Shown: in pieces, positions 20,387-29,299 of the stretch | How positions within the stretch are numbered: position 1 is the first letter of the stretch | Layout: the number at the start of each line of letters is the position of its first letter | Assembly (NCBI GenBank): GCA_027364845.1 | Contig: DAHXOO010000020.1 | Span: forward strand, 1 to 50,348 | Source of the DNA: Pseudomonadota bacterium | GTDB lineage: Bacteria; Pseudomonadota; Gammaproteobacteria; Acidiferrobacterales; UBA6901 | Direction of reading: 5' to 3' | Length of the DNA stretch: 50,348 nucleotides | The notes under the pieces: model-generated | What the model saw: only the letters and a program-made list of their open reading frames with translations | Databases searched by the model: none | Told to the model about the DNA's origin: nothing | Translations under genes and position numbers: made by a program

Positions 20387-21177
20387 TGACCGATACCAGT
20401 ACCGAATTGAAATACATCATCGAAGCCGCGCTGCTTGTTGCTGGGCAGGCGTTGACCATTGATCGCATGCTGTCGTTGTTTCCGGAAGGTTCGCGGCCTT
20501 CGCGCGAGGAGATTCGGGCCGCACTCGCGCAACTCGATGAGGATTATGCCGGCCGCGCGATGGAACTGCGCCAGATCGACCACGGCTATCGCCTGCAGAC
20601 CAAGGAGCGGTACACCGAATGGGTCGCACGTCTGTCCGAGGAGCGACCCATTCGCTACTCGCGCGCACTGCTCGAAACGCTCGCGATCATCGTCTATCGC
20701 CAGCCGGTCACGCGTGGCGAAATCGAGGATATACGCGGCGTTGCCGTCAGCAGTGAAATCATCAAGACTCTCCTCGGGCGCGAGTGGATACGGCAGGTTG
20801 GTCAACGCGAAGTTCCGGGACGTCCATCTCTTTATGGCACCACGCGCGGTTTCCTGGAGCACTTCAACCTCAGAAGTCTCGATGAGCTGCCACCGCTGGC
20901 TGAGCTGCGCGATGTGGAAAAGATCAGCGCTGAGCTGAATCTCGCCTTGCCGGAAGATGAGCAGACGCCGGCCGTCGGCTTAGGCGAGGAGGCTGAGGGA
21001 CAGGCCGAAGCCCGTGTCGGGGAAGTGGAGCAAATGGGTGACGAGGCTGGCGAGGTGCAGGAATTTAGGGCGCAATCTGTGGCCCAACTGGGCGCAGGAA
21101 CCGACGACTCGGCCGCCGCTGGGTCTGGAGACGCGGAACTGCAGCCCCTGCTGGGAGAGACCGCGGTGAAGCTGTGA
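20386..21177 (+). CDS. scpB: Segregation and condensation protein ScpB
   Basis: ScpB binds ScpA and completes the Smc-ScpAB condensin. The 263-residue product contains two winged-helix domains, with the family's EAALLVAGQALTIDRML start, LETLAIIVYRQPVTRGEIE and IRQVGQREVPGRPSLYGTT. Residues from about 190 onward are an acidic, low-complexity tail (Glu/Gly/Ala-rich) that is not part of the core fold. The ATG overlaps the scpA stop and the stop overlaps the rluB GTG, so scpA, scpB and rluB are translationally coupled. Confidence 0.95.
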   Translation: MTDTSTELKYIIEAALLVAGQALTIDRMLSLFPEGSRPSREEIRAALAQLDEDYAGRAMELRQIDHGYRLQTKERYTEWVARLSEERPIRYSRALLETLAIIVYRQPVTRGEIEDIRGVAVSSEIIKTLLGREWIRQVGQREVPGRPSLYGTTRGFLEHFNLRSLDELPPLAELRDVEKISAELNLALPEDEQTPAVGLGEEAEGQAEARVGEVEQMGDEAGEVQEFRAQSVAQLGAGTDDSAAAGSGDAELQPLLGETAVKL

Positions 21178-22091
21178 GCACGACTGATCGCAGCGGTGCG
21201 AAAAAGGTGGCGCGCGGCGTCAGCGCACCGGCACCGGAGGGAGAAAAGCTGCACAAGGTCCTGGCGCGCGCCGGCATCGGTTCGCGCCGTGAAATGGAAC
21301 GTTGGATCGAAGAAGGCCGGATTTCGATCGACGGCGCCTCGGCGTCCCGTGGCGACCGGGTGCGGCCGGGTCAACTGATTCGCGTTGACGGCCAGCCGTT
21401 GTCGGCCGGCCTGATGCTCGGGGCGAAGCGTCGTATCCTTCTATACAATAAGCCGGAAGGCGAGATCTGTACTACCTCCGATCCGCAAGGGCGCCTCACC
21501 ATCTTCGATCACCTGCCGGTACTGCGAAATGGCCGCTGGATTGCAGTCGGCCGCCTGGACATCAATACCCAGGGGCTGATCCTTCTGACGACCGACGGCG
21601 AGCTCGCTAATCGACTTATGCACCCGAGCGCCGGCATTGAACGCGAATATGCTGTTCGTGTTCTGGGCAGGGTGCAGCCGGACACGTTACAACGGCTGCA
21701 TGACGGTATCGAGCTCGACGATGGGTTGGCGCGCTTTGACAGCATAACCGATGCCGGCGGTGAAGGTGCCAATCATTGGTACCACGTCACGCTCAAGGAA
21801 GGGCGTAATCGCGAAGTACGCCGGCTGTGGGAGGCGGTGGGGTTGAAAGTGAGCCGGCTGATCCGGGTTCGCTACGGGCCTGTGCCATTGCCGCGCAGCT
21901 TGCGTCCAAGGCGCTGGGAAGACATGGATGCCCCGGCGGCGGCGGAATTGCTGCGTAGCGTCGGCTATGTGCCCGTGGCACAGGAACCGCGGGCTGGTCG
22001 CCGCGCAGCGCACAGCGTCCGCCAGAAGTCAGATGTGCCGCAGCGGCGTGCTGCCGCACGCGGTAGCAAAGCCGGCCGCAAGAAACGTTGA
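21174..22091 (+). CDS. rluB: 23S rRNA pseudouridine synthase RluB
   Basis: RluB makes pseudouridine 2605 in 23S rRNA. The 305-residue product has an N-terminal S4 RNA-binding domain (KLHKVLARAGIGSRREMERWI, spread over residues 23-43) and a catalytic domain with VGRLDINTQGL, where the Asp is the catalytic residue, and EGRNREVRRLWEAVG. The C terminus (about 275-305) is a basic Arg/Lys-rich tail, common in this family. The GTG start overlaps the scpB stop. Gammaproteobacteria often carry rluB right after scpB. RluE/F paralogues are less likely given this context. Confidence 0.93.
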   Translation: MSTTDRSGAKKVARGVSAPAPEGEKLHKVLARAGIGSRREMERWIEEGRISIDGASASRGDRVRPGQLIRVDGQPLSAGLMLGAKRRILLYNKPEGEICTTSDPQGRLTIFDHLPVLRNGRWIAVGRLDINTQGLILLTTDGELANRLMHPSAGIEREYAVRVLGRVQPDTLQRLHDGIELDDGLARFDSITDAGGEGANHWYHVTLKEGRNREVRRLWEAVGLKVSRLIRVRYGPVPLPRSLRPRRWEDMDAPAAAELLRSVGYVPVAQEPRAGRRAAHSVRQKSDVPQRRAAARGSKAGRKKR

Positions 22092-22427
22092 AGCAGGGTT
22101 AGCAGACCCCGGTAATCCGCGCCGACTTGCCCGCAAAACCCGCCTTGAAGGCCACCACAGTGCTGGCGTGCAGCACTGCAACAGTCAACGTAAAGAAGAT
22201 GGCAGCCGGACCTTGGACATACTGCTGAGTCGACGGACTTTGGTCGAGCCTGCTGTCGTGAGCAATCTTCCAACCAGGTGAACATTGCTGCTCCATCTGC
22301 GTCTGACATGGCATCGCAGCAAACGGTCCACGATAAGTGCGCCGCCGGCTCTTTGGGTGCCGGTTCGTGTCTGCCGGCCAGCGACGTGTTGCACCGCGCG
22401 GCGGTTTGGTTAATATGTTGATTGATC
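22092..22427. other. Spacer after rluB with no supported gene
   Basis: No protein pattern, RNA gene or clear terminator was found. Short open frames on both strands lack ribosome sites and family resemblance. Confidence 0.4.
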
Positions 22428-22901
22428 ATGGAGACTGTACTTGCAAAACCGGCAGACGCGCGCCGCATCGCAGTGATGTCGCGGCAGTTCGTGGAGGGTG
22501 GCCTGCCGGGATGGTCCTGGAACGAGGCGCGCGTGACGCGCCACATACGCGACCCGGATAGCATCGTTTTGACCACCCGGATCGCGGCGGGCATTGCCGC
22601 TGCCGCGATCATGCATTTCTCTGAATCCAGCGCACACCTCAGTCTTCTTGTGGTGGAGCCGGCACACCGGCGCGAGGGAATAGGGCGACGTCTGATTGAA
22701 TGGCTGGAATCATCGGCGCGCGTCGCGGGCACGTTTGTCGTGAGTCTGGAAGTTCGAGCGGTAAACCAGGTTGCCCGGAGTTTTTATCGGAAGCTGGGCT
22801 ACCGCGAGTTGGTATGCCTGCCGCGCTACTACCATGGAGTTGAGACGGCAGTACGGATGAGTCGCGATCTGCGTTGCTGCCGAATGCAAGATACGACCTG
22901 A
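22428..22901 (+). CDS. GNAT family N-acetyltransferase
   Basis: A 157-residue GNAT-fold enzyme. The acetyl-CoA loop is visible as VVEPAHRREGIGRRLIEWL (residues about 76-94, with the R-x-x-G-x-G/A pattern RREGIG), followed by the SLEVRAVNQVARSFYRKLGYREL block that closes the fold and resembles RimI. It may acetylate a protein N terminus or a small amine; the substrate cannot be told. ATG 22428 is preferred over a TTG six bases earlier; no strong ribosome site is present. It stands alone. Confidence 0.85.
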   Translation: METVLAKPADARRIAVMSRQFVEGGLPGWSWNEARVTRHIRDPDSIVLTTRIAAGIAAAAIMHFSESSAHLSLLVVEPAHRREGIGRRLIEWLESSARVAGTFVVSLEVRAVNQVARSFYRKLGYRELVCLPRYYHGVETAVRMSRDLRCCRMQDTT

Positions 22902-23558
22902 GCGCGGGCCGCTGCCGCAATCGGTATACGGCGACCCCGGAGGAGTTCTTTGGAAGTCAGCATTTTACCCCGGCACCTGACTTTACTTACCTACATGCCT
23001 GCTGCATCCCGATGGAAAAATCTTCGGATCTTGTCTCTAGAATTCACCAATAGTAAGACCGGCCGTTTGCAGCGCCTCAATGAGATGGTGGAAACGCCAC
23101 AGGGGTCGCGTTGATGATCGCGCCATATTCAGCCAGTCACAGCCTGCCGGCTTGAATATCCGCACGCCCGTCAAGCGCGTTGGTGCATATCGCTCCGCAG
23201 CTCGTGCGGCAAAAAATTAAGGGCCACCAAATTGGAACTGGCGCAGACATATGCCAGTGATGCGGTCTCTCGGTGTCGGAAAATCGGCCTTGCTCGCTGA
23301 GCAGGACCGGATGGATTGCTAGGTAACCGCTATGCCTAGCAGCGACAGTGAGCCAGGGCTCCACGATTGCCCACCAAGCTGCTGGCGCTAACGCCCGCGT
23401 TTCAACTGTGACCCCTTCCCGCCGAGCATGGACGACGATGTCATGGCAGTGCGCAAAGTGTGTACAATTGCGCGAATGGCGCGATGATGATGGCCTGCGA
23501 CTGCTCGTGGGCTGTGATGGTACCGGGCTCGATCCGGCGATTTGCCCAGAGGTGTTCA
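22902..23558. other. Spacer of about 650 bp without a supported gene
   Basis: Overlapping open frames on both strands (for example 23137-23559 minus) have no recognisable motif and no ribosome site. The last bases carry the AGAGG ribosome site of the next gene. Confidence 0.4.
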
Positions 23559-24128
23559 ATGAAGAGGAAGATACTCGTGATTCTTGCCCATCCTGCCCCG
23601 GCGAGTTACTGTGGGGCCCTTGCCAGCGCCTACGCGCAGGGTGCCGGGGAATCCAGAGCCGAGGTTCGGCAGCTCGTGCTGGCCGAGATGAAGTTCAACC
23701 CGATGCATGCGGATGGTGGGCTGGTCGAGGTGGATATCGCCCAGGCGCAGGATGCGATTCTGTGGGCCGAGCATCTCGTTTTTGTCTATCCAATCATGTG
23801 GGGTACTATTCCCGCGCTGCTCAAAGGGTTTATTGAGCGTACCTTCGTGCCTGGTTTCGCGGTGAACTTTTCCAAAGGCTCATGGCTGTGGGAAAGGCTG
23901 TTGAAAGGTCGAAGTGCGCGTCTGATCGTCACGATGAACTCCGCACCCTTGGTTTACCGCTGGGTTTTCGGCGGACCTGCTCACAAGACAATGAAAAGGG
24001 CAATACTCAAATTCTGCGGCGTCAGTCCGGTGCGAATCACGGAAATCGGACCGATGCGGAGTGCCAGCAAGGAACGGCGCGAGGCATGGCTGGAGGATGT
24101 GCGCAACGCCGGTAGGGCGCTTGCCTGA
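23559..24128 (+). CDS. NAD(P)H:quinone reductase-like flavoprotein
   Basis: A 189-residue flavodoxin-fold protein of the NQO1/MdaB/KefF group, which reduces quinones by two electrons using FMN or FAD and NAD(P)H. It begins MKRKILVILAHPAPASYCGAL, the nucleotide-binding start of this family (the HP pair binds the flavin phosphate), and has FVYPIMWGTIPALLKGFIER and FVPGFAVNF. ATG 23559 is chosen by this start and by AGAGG seven bases upstream. The flavin type and substrate are not determined; no KefB/C gene is near, so a Kef partner role is unlikely. Confidence 0.88.
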   Translation: MKRKILVILAHPAPASYCGALASAYAQGAGESRAEVRQLVLAEMKFNPMHADGGLVEVDIAQAQDAILWAEHLVFVYPIMWGTIPALLKGFIERTFVPGFAVNFSKGSWLWERLLKGRSARLIVTMNSAPLVYRWVFGGPAHKTMKRAILKFCGVSPVRITEIGPMRSASKERREAWLEDVRNAGRALA

Positions 24129-24176
24129 GGGTCTGCGTGAACGTGAATTGCGGCGCGCAGGTAATGTCCAGTCACC

Positions 24177-24830
24177 TCAGTAGTGCTTTTGCTCGCGCAG
24201 GCGCTGTTCGGCAACCGCCAGGTCGGCGGGCGTATTGATGTTGAAGAACAGATCACCGTCTTCGGGTGCAGTGAACCACACGGGATCGCCGTGCTTGGCC
24301 AGCCAGTCGTGCACGCTGCGTCCGCCGCGCTCAATGAAAGCAGCGAGGTCAGCAGCGTTCCCAGGTGCCCAGAGCAAGGCCAGTGCGTGGCGTATCCCAT
24401 CGCTTGCATAGGCGCAGCGGCCGCGGCTGAGGCCGGCTGCGAGGCGCTCGACGAGATTCGGCGGGACGAATGGCAGATCCACCGCAATGGTCGCAACGTA
24501 GCACTTCGGCCACGCGCTGAGTCCGGCGTGGATACCCGCTAGCGGACCGAGCGATCCGGCGATCAGATCAGGGAACACGTCAATGGGCGCCGGATTCGCA
24601 CCGCTTGTCCGGTACAGAATGGATCCGGCCAACGTCTGCAGGCCGGCTGCGAAGTGTCCGGTCAGATCATTGCTGCTGACCGCTATGGCATCCACCTGTG
24701 GTGCAAGCCGCGTCAGTGCATGTTGCCATAAAGGTTGGCCACAAAGGCCGACAAACGCCTTGTCCACGCCGCCGAAACGGCGCGAGCGTCCGCCCGCCAG
24801 CACAAGACCGCAAATGGGGGCGGGCGACAT
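24177..24830 (-). CDS. mobA: Molybdenum cofactor guanylyltransferase MobA
   Basis: MobA attaches GMP to molybdopterin to form the bis-MGD cofactor. The 217-residue product has the nucleotide-binding motif LAGGRSRRFGGVDKAF (residues 10-25), GSLGPLAGI, the metal-binding VDLPFVPP and a C-terminal FFNINTPADL. ATG 24830 begins directly before the conserved strand; the frame upstream is open but unlike the family. The gene is convergent with the quinone reductase and divergent from mlaA. No molybdoenzyme gene is seen in the window. Confidence 0.93.
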   Translation of the reverse strand: MSPAPICGLVLAGGRSRRFGGVDKAFVGLCGQPLWQHALTRLAPQVDAIAVSSNDLTGHFAAGLQTLAGSILYRTSGANPAPIDVFPDLIAGSLGPLAGIHAGLSAWPKCYVATIAVDLPFVPPNLVERLAAGLSRGRCAYASDGIRHALALLWAPGNAADLAAFIERGGRSVHDWLAKHGDPVWFTAPEDGDLFFNINTPADLAVAEQRLREQKHY

Positions 24831-25159
24831 GGTTTTAATATTGCCACACTTGACGCGCCGCCGGCAGCATGGCATTGCAGCGGTTGCAAACCCCCAGACG
24901 GTGTGCCGGGCGTGCCCGCTTGCTGAATTGATGAGGCCTGTCTGGTAAAGTCGCGCTCAATGCTGTCAGATCAGCCCCCCTGATATGTCTTTGATTCTGC
25001 GAGATTGCTGCATACAGACGCGCTGCATATTTTAAAACACCCAGGATAACCCCCGAGAAGAAAAAGCTGATGACCAGAGACAATGCACCTTTGCCCTCAC
25101 AACCGGGGCGCAATCGCTGCCCACTCCTCTCGCCGTCGTGGCGTCTGCGCTCCGGTTCC

Positions 25160-26026
25160 ATGACTGCGGCTCGGCGACCCAGCCGGCTCGTTGCGTGGCG
25201 CAGGCTGCTGCCGTGTGCGGTGCTCGCTTTTCCATTGATTCTCGGTGGCTGCGCCACGATCAGGGGCAAACAGTCGTCGGATTCCGCAGATGGGTCGGTA
25301 TCCGATCCTTTCGAGACCTATAATCGTGCGGTCTTCAAGTTCAACGACCAGTTCGACAAGTTCGTGCTCAAGCCGGTTGCGCAAGGATACAGCGATGTCC
25401 TGCCGCTGCCAGTGCGAAACAGCGTCACCCGCTTTTTCAACAATCTGCTCGCTCCCACGGTGATCGTGAACGACCTGTTGCAGGGCAAGATGGAGCGGTC
25501 GGCGTCCGATACGGGTCGTTTTGTCATCAATTCGACTGTCGGCCTGGTCGGCCTGTTCGATCCGGCCAGACGGCTCGGCCTGCGGCCGCATCAGGCGGAC
25601 TTCGGCATGACGCTCGGAGTGTGGGGGACGCCGGCCGGTCCCTATATCGTGTGGCCGTTCCTCGGCCCGAGCGATCTGCGGGACAGCTTCGGCCTAGTCG
25701 CCGATTATTATACTTACCCGGTCAACTACCTGAACAGCGGTAACGAGCGCTGGGGGTTGCGGATCCTGAATGCCGTCAATACGCGCGCCAATCTGCTCGG
25801 TACCACCAGCGTGCTGGAGCAGGCAGGGGGCTCCAATCTGTACTCGTTCGTGCGGGAAGCCTATTTTCAGCAACGGCTTAACCTGATTTATAATGGAAAC
25901 CCGCCGCAGCCGAATTTTCCCGGCGACGATTTTCCGGACGACAGCGGAGCATCAGATGGCGCGACTGCTGTACCGCCTGCCCCGACACCGGCACCGATCC
26001 CTGCTCCGCGGACGCCGCGCCACTGA
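25160..26026 (+). CDS. mlaA: MlaA (VacJ) outer-membrane lipoprotein
   Basis: MlaA sits in the outer membrane and removes mislocalised phospholipids, passing them to MlaC. The product from 25160 is 288 residues: lipoprotein signal ending in LILGGC, then DPFETYNRAVFKFND, RFFNNLLAPTVIVNDLLQGK, RFVINSTVGLVGLFD and PYIVWPFLGPSDLRD, all family landmarks, and a Pro-rich C-terminal tail. A start at 25070 adds 30 residues and is preceded by a GAGAAG that could be a ribosome site; 25160 gives a normal-length signal and is preferred. The rest of the Mla transporter is not in the window. Confidence 0.92.
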   Translation: MTAARRPSRLVAWRRLLPCAVLAFPLILGGCATIRGKQSSDSADGSVSDPFETYNRAVFKFNDQFDKFVLKPVAQGYSDVLPLPVRNSVTRFFNNLLAPTVIVNDLLQGKMERSASDTGRFVINSTVGLVGLFDPARRLGLRPHQADFGMTLGVWGTPAGPYIVWPFLGPSDLRDSFGLVADYYTYPVNYLNSGNERWGLRILNAVNTRANLLGTTSVLEQAGGSNLYSFVREAYFQQRLNLIYNGNPPQPNFPGDDFPDDSGASDGATAVPPAPTPAPIPAPRTPRH

Positions 26027-26102
26027 GCATGATGCCGCCCGAAGGTTGACATGGCGTCGGTGCCATGGAGTATGATCCGAGCCAAGTTTGCCCGGATTTA
26101 CC

Positions 26103-26705
26103 ATGAGTGGCACCATTTATCAATTCCTGCGCCGTGCTGTGATGTCCTCCGTGATCATTGCCTTTCTGGGTGGCGCGGCATGGGCAGGCACCACGGAAAT
26201 TCCGGCCAGAGACCGGGCGGATCACACCATGACATTCACGTTGACCTCGCCAGCGTTCAAGGCGCACGGCGAGATTCCTGCCAGGTACACCTGCGACGGA
26301 GCGGATATATCACCCCCATTGAATTGGAGCGGGATCCCACCAGGCACGAAGAGTCTTGTCCTCATCATGGACGACCCCGATGCGCCGGACCCGGCGGCCC
26401 CCAAAATGACATGGGTGCATTGGGTGCTTTACAACATCCCGCCCGCCACGACCGGTCTGCACGAAGGCGTGAAATCGGCGAACCTGCCGGTCGGTACACG
26501 CGAGGGGTTGAATGACTGGCGACGCACCGGCTATGGCGGTCCGTGCCCACCGATCGGCCGGCATCGCTACTTCGAAAAGCTGTATGCGCTGGATGCGGTT
26601 CTACCTGCTTTGACGCAACAGACCAAGGCCGCGCTCGAGAAGGCGATGCAAAAACATGTGCTGGCGCAAACTGATCTTGTCGGAACCTATCAACGCTCGC
26701 GCTAG
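26103..26705 (+). CDS. Secreted YbhB/YbcL family (PEBP-like) protein
   Basis: A 200-residue protein with a signal peptide (cleavage likely after AWA, near residue 28) and a phosphatidylethanolamine-binding-protein fold. Family landmarks: DGADISPPLNWSGIP, LIMDDPDAPDPAAP, WVHWVLYNIP, YGGPCPPIGRHRYFEKLYALD. E. coli YbhB/YbcL are related and are annotated as Raf-kinase-inhibitor-like; the ligand here is unknown. ATG 26103 begins the signal peptide. Confidence 0.9.
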   Translation: MSGTIYQFLRRAVMSSVIIAFLGGAAWAGTTEIPARDRADHTMTFTLTSPAFKAHGEIPARYTCDGADISPPLNWSGIPPGTKSLVLIMDDPDAPDPAAPKMTWVHWVLYNIPPATTGLHEGVKSANLPVGTREGLNDWRRTGYGGPCPPIGRHRYFEKLYALDAVLPALTQQTKAALEKAMQKHVLAQTDLVGTYQRSR

Positions 26706-27161
26706 CTGCAGTGTTACGTGCGTGCCCTGATTTTCGGGTGCGTCTTGAGTCTGTGCATCGCAGGGGCCGTGCCGGAGCGGGCTCTCCTCAGTTAGGCTAC
26801 CTCGCTTGCGCCTTCCTCATCAGAAACGAAGTGGGCATCTCTTTAAGTCTTGGAAAATCGGGCAAGGTTGCGCATGCGACTTATCCGCTGACTGCTTGTC
26901 AGAACGGACGATGAGCTGGCTGTTGGCCTTCGACCTGCCATAGCGAGTACGTACCCTCACCTTCCGGCGCAGAAAAGCAGTTCACTTATCGTTGCACAGC
27001 AGGGTGTAGAGGCACTTGCACTCGGCTTCGTCTGAGTTGCCGGATTCCACGGCCGATTCGCCCAGAGATTTCGATAACGCAGACTTGTCAGTTGCAAAAA
27101 ACTGCTGACATCCAGTCGCTTGAGATGTTGGGGAAACTGAAGGCGTTGTTCGGCGACGGCC
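26706..27161. other. Spacer with no supported gene
   Basis: This 456-bp stretch lies 3' of both flanking genes (convergent). It appears somewhat lower in G+C by eye. I see no coding pattern or hairpin with a T-run. Confidence 0.4.
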
Positions 27162-27545
27162 TCATCTTGACCAATAGTTCGCCTTGTCAGGGAAAATCCA
27201 TCGTACACCGCCACGCGGATCCTTGCAGTCTCCTTGGTACCGAGGAATCAGATGGATGTGCAAATGCGACACAGTCTGCCCAGCGGCCAGACCATCATTG
27301 ATTCCGATATTGTAAGCTTCGGGCTTAAATTCCCTGTCCAGGAGGTGTTTGGCTTCGTCCAGCAAGAGCATCAATGACTGCCGTTCTTCCAGGTACAGGT
27401 CAAAGAATGAGCCGATGTGACGTCTAGAGATGATCAAGGTATGGCCAGGAGAAATGGGAAATCCATCACGAATAGTGATCGCAGTTTCGTTCGACAAGAT
27501 GATTCGGTCACCGGATAAATTGCAGAATGGGCAAAAAGAACTCAT
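27162..27545 (-). CDS. HIT family hydrolase
   Basis: A 127-residue histidine-triad protein. The active-site motif is HLHIHLIPRYQGD (about residues 95-107), with the central His acting as nucleophile on nucleoside phosphate bonds. It starts MSSFCPFCN, a Cys-containing beginning seen in many HIT proteins, and ends with GGVRWIFPDKANYW. It probably hydrolyses adenosine phosphoramidate-like or dinucleotide substrates; specificity is unknown. It lies downstream of the HiPIP gene on the same strand but beyond a strong terminator, so it is likely transcribed separately. Confidence 0.92.
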   Translation of the reverse strand: MSSFCPFCNLSGDRIILSNETAITIRDGFPISPGHTLIISRRHIGSFFDLYLEERQSLMLLLDEAKHLLDREFKPEAYNIGINDGLAAGQTVSHLHIHLIPRYQGDCKDPRGGVRWIFPDKANYWSR

Positions 27546-27606
27546 AGGAAAATTATCCGCCCGATTATTCTATAGGGGCAAGATGTTAGTCCTTGAGGGC
27601 GAATAA

Positions 27607-27637
27607 AAAGGGCGAGTCCACTGCGGACTCGCCCTTT
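27607..27637 (-). terminator. Rho-independent terminator after the HiPIP gene
   Basis: A perfect 13-bp stem, AAAGGGCGAGTCC at 27607-27619 with its complement at 27625-27637, and a 5-base loop. Read on the minus strand the stem runs into TTTTATTC, so it should end the HiPIP transcript 70 bp after the stop codon. The plus side also has a short T-run at 27642-27646. Confidence 0.85.
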
Positions 27638-27706
27638 GCTGATTTTTCACCTTTCAACCTCTTCCGGCACGACGCCGGACACACCAATGCGAGGGTGACG
27701 GAGAAA

Positions 27707-27997
27707 TCAGGCCTTAGGTGCCCAGGCGATGCAATAGCCGTGTGGACTGATCGAGCCGGCCACCACTTTGCAGGTGCCGCTGGCTGTCGGCGTCTTGCCC
27801 GGTATGAATTGCATGCAGGTGCTGCACTCCTTGGCGCCGTTCGGATGGTCGCGATACTGCATGGCGGATTTCGGGGCCTTGGCGGCCAGGGCCTGCTTCG
27901 ATATCACTAGCCCGGGCACTGCCGCGACGCCTGCAAGCATTGCGGCACCTTTCAGCAGCGAGCGGCGGGAAACCTTCTTGTTGAAACTGTCGGTCAT
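27707..27997 (-). CDS. hip: High-potential iron-sulfur protein (HiPIP)
   Basis: HiPIPs are small periplasmic [4Fe-4S] electron carriers that commonly take electrons from bc1 or pass them to terminal oxidases. The 96-residue precursor has a Tat signal (SRRSLLKG, hydrophobic stretch to about residue 38) and four cluster cysteines in the family spacing: ECSTC, GTC and GYC. Length and pattern also resemble the Iro-type protein of acidophilic iron oxidisers. A CGGAGAT ribosome site precedes the ATG. It lies downstream of the bc1 genes on the same strand, 246 bp after the cytochrome c1 remnant; the gap has a nested hairpin (28086-28136) and may carry its own promoter. A strong terminator follows. 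Confidence 0.95.
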   Translation of the reverse strand: MTDSFNKKVSRRSLLKGAAMLAGVAAVPGLVISKQALAAKAPKSAMQYRDHPNGAKECSTCMQFIPGKTPTASGTCKVVAGSISPHGYCIAWAPKA

Positions 27998-28243
27998 CTA
28001 CGTTATCTCCGTTGATTGTTGCAAGTGCATTTTGACTGCCGCGCGGCGCGGAACAGGCCACCCAGGGAGGCAAATCACGGCTGCCGGGGCTCTTGCCTCC
28101 GCCTCGACCGCATTCCGACGCGGTTTCCCCAGCCCCTCTATGGAGGAATCGTTAGAATAAACCGAGAGAGCGCTCCGGTCTATGGCTCTGGAGGCTATAT
28201 GCTGCCGGTTGGTTCATATCACCCGGAACGATCCGTACTGTGC

Positions 28244-28582
28244 TCAATGAACATCCTTCCAGTATTCGCGCTTCAGTAGATAGGCGAGCACGGTGAGTAG
28301 CACCAGCAAACCGATCATCCATCTGCCAATGCGCTCACTTTCCAACGTGTACGGCCGACTCAGGTAGGCAAGGAAGTTAACGATATCACTCACAGTACGG
28401 TCGTACTGTGCCGGTGTCATGGCACCGCGGCGCACCAGGGTGAGGCTGGTAATTCGCCGTATCTGTTGACCGTATGCCGTGCGTGTGGCTGTGTAGAGCG
28501 GCTCCTGTCGACCCTGCAGTCCCCAGAGAACATCGGGCATCGCGACGTTGGAGAACGCAAGGTGGAATATTCCGAGAATCAC
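28244..28582 (-). pseudogene. C-terminal remnant of a second cytochrome c1
   Basis: The 112-residue frame lacks the heme-binding CXXCH and signal peptide but matches the last third of cytochrome c1: FSNVAMPDVLWGLQG includes the axial-Met region, followed by LTPAQYDRTVSDIVNFLAYLS and a C-terminal membrane anchor ending LLKREYWKDVH. The intact petC next to it ends similarly (LLKRNYWRDVHK) but has MPDVLAPWEG instead of MPDVLWGLQG; the remnant is closer to the usual proteobacterial form. It is therefore probably the 3' end of a different bc1 operon rather than a recent duplication. A short functional membrane peptide cannot be excluded because the frame is open. Confidence 0.75.
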
Positions 28583-28606
28583 CCCAAGTCTGACAGGGTG
28601 GAAGGT

Positions 28607-29299
28607 TTACTTATGCACATCACGCCAGTAGTTTCTCTTCAGCAAGTAGGCAAGCAGAGACAGGATGATCAGGGAACCCAGGACGTAGGGGCCCAGATTA
28701 TGGCGCTTGAAGTAGGATGGGTCACTTGTGTAACGCAGGAAAGCAACGATATCGGCGACCTTTCTATGGTAGGCGGCGGGAGTCAGCCGTCCCCTGTGCA
28801 GTACCTGGCCATTCTTACTGTAGATACCCTCCCACGGTGCCAGAACATCAGGCATGGCCACTGCCGGAACCACCCGGTTATTCCATCCAGATGGCCGCTT
28901 CGGATCCCAGTAGAACGATGTCAGGTACGTGTAGACCCAGCGCTGACCCTCAGCGCGCACGATGTGACTGAGATCAGGTGCCGCGATACCGAACCATGCC
29001 TTGGCGTCTGCCTGGGTCATGGTTGGGCGCATGCCCTCCAGGAAGTTGGCATTCGAGGACAGCATAATGGATTTTATGATCTGCGCCTTGGGCATGCCAA
29101 GATCGGTCTCGAGCCGCTCATATCGCAATGAGTGAATTGAATGACAGGCACTGCAATGATCCATAAACAACAGGGTACCTTCCCTCACCGTTGCCTTATT
29201 GAAAACGTATTGCGGCGCAGTGAGTGTCACCGCCCGCGCCAAACTGACGTTACCCGCGAACAATATCGCCACCAATAGGCCAATCCATACTTTTCGCAT
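28607..29299 (-). CDS. petC: Cytochrome c1, bc1 complex
   Basis: Membrane-anchored heme subunit that takes electrons from the Rieske protein. The 230-residue precursor has a signal peptide (to about residue 23), the heme motif CSACH (49-53), the axial Met in VVPAVAMPDVL and a C-terminal helix YVLGSLIILSLLAYLL with a basic end. The ATG overlaps the petB stop by one base. The segment FYWDPKRPSGWNNRVVP and the lack of the LWELQG-type sequence set it apart from the common form and from the neighbouring remnant. It is the last intact gene of the c4-SDR-petABC operon. Confidence 0.95.
   Translation of the reverse strand: MRKVWIGLLVAILFAGNVSLARAVTLTAPQYVFNKATVREGTLLFMDHCSACHSIHSLRYERLETDLGMPKAQIIKSIMLSSNANFLEGMRPTMTQADAKAWFGIAAPDLSHIVRAEGQRWVYTYLTSFYWDPKRPSGWNNRVVPAVAMPDVLAPWEGIYSKNGQVLHRGRLTPAAYHRKVADIVAFLRYTSDPSYFKRHNLGPYVLGSLIILSLLAYLLKRNYWRDVHK

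Noticed and set aside
22099-22314. Possible small membrane peptide after rluB
   Set aside because: One hydrophobic stretch only, no ribosome site, no family; chance frame is more likely.
23137-23559. 140-codon minus-strand frame before the quinone reductase
   Set aside because: Composition and lack of motifs do not support coding; it includes the ribosome site of the real gene.
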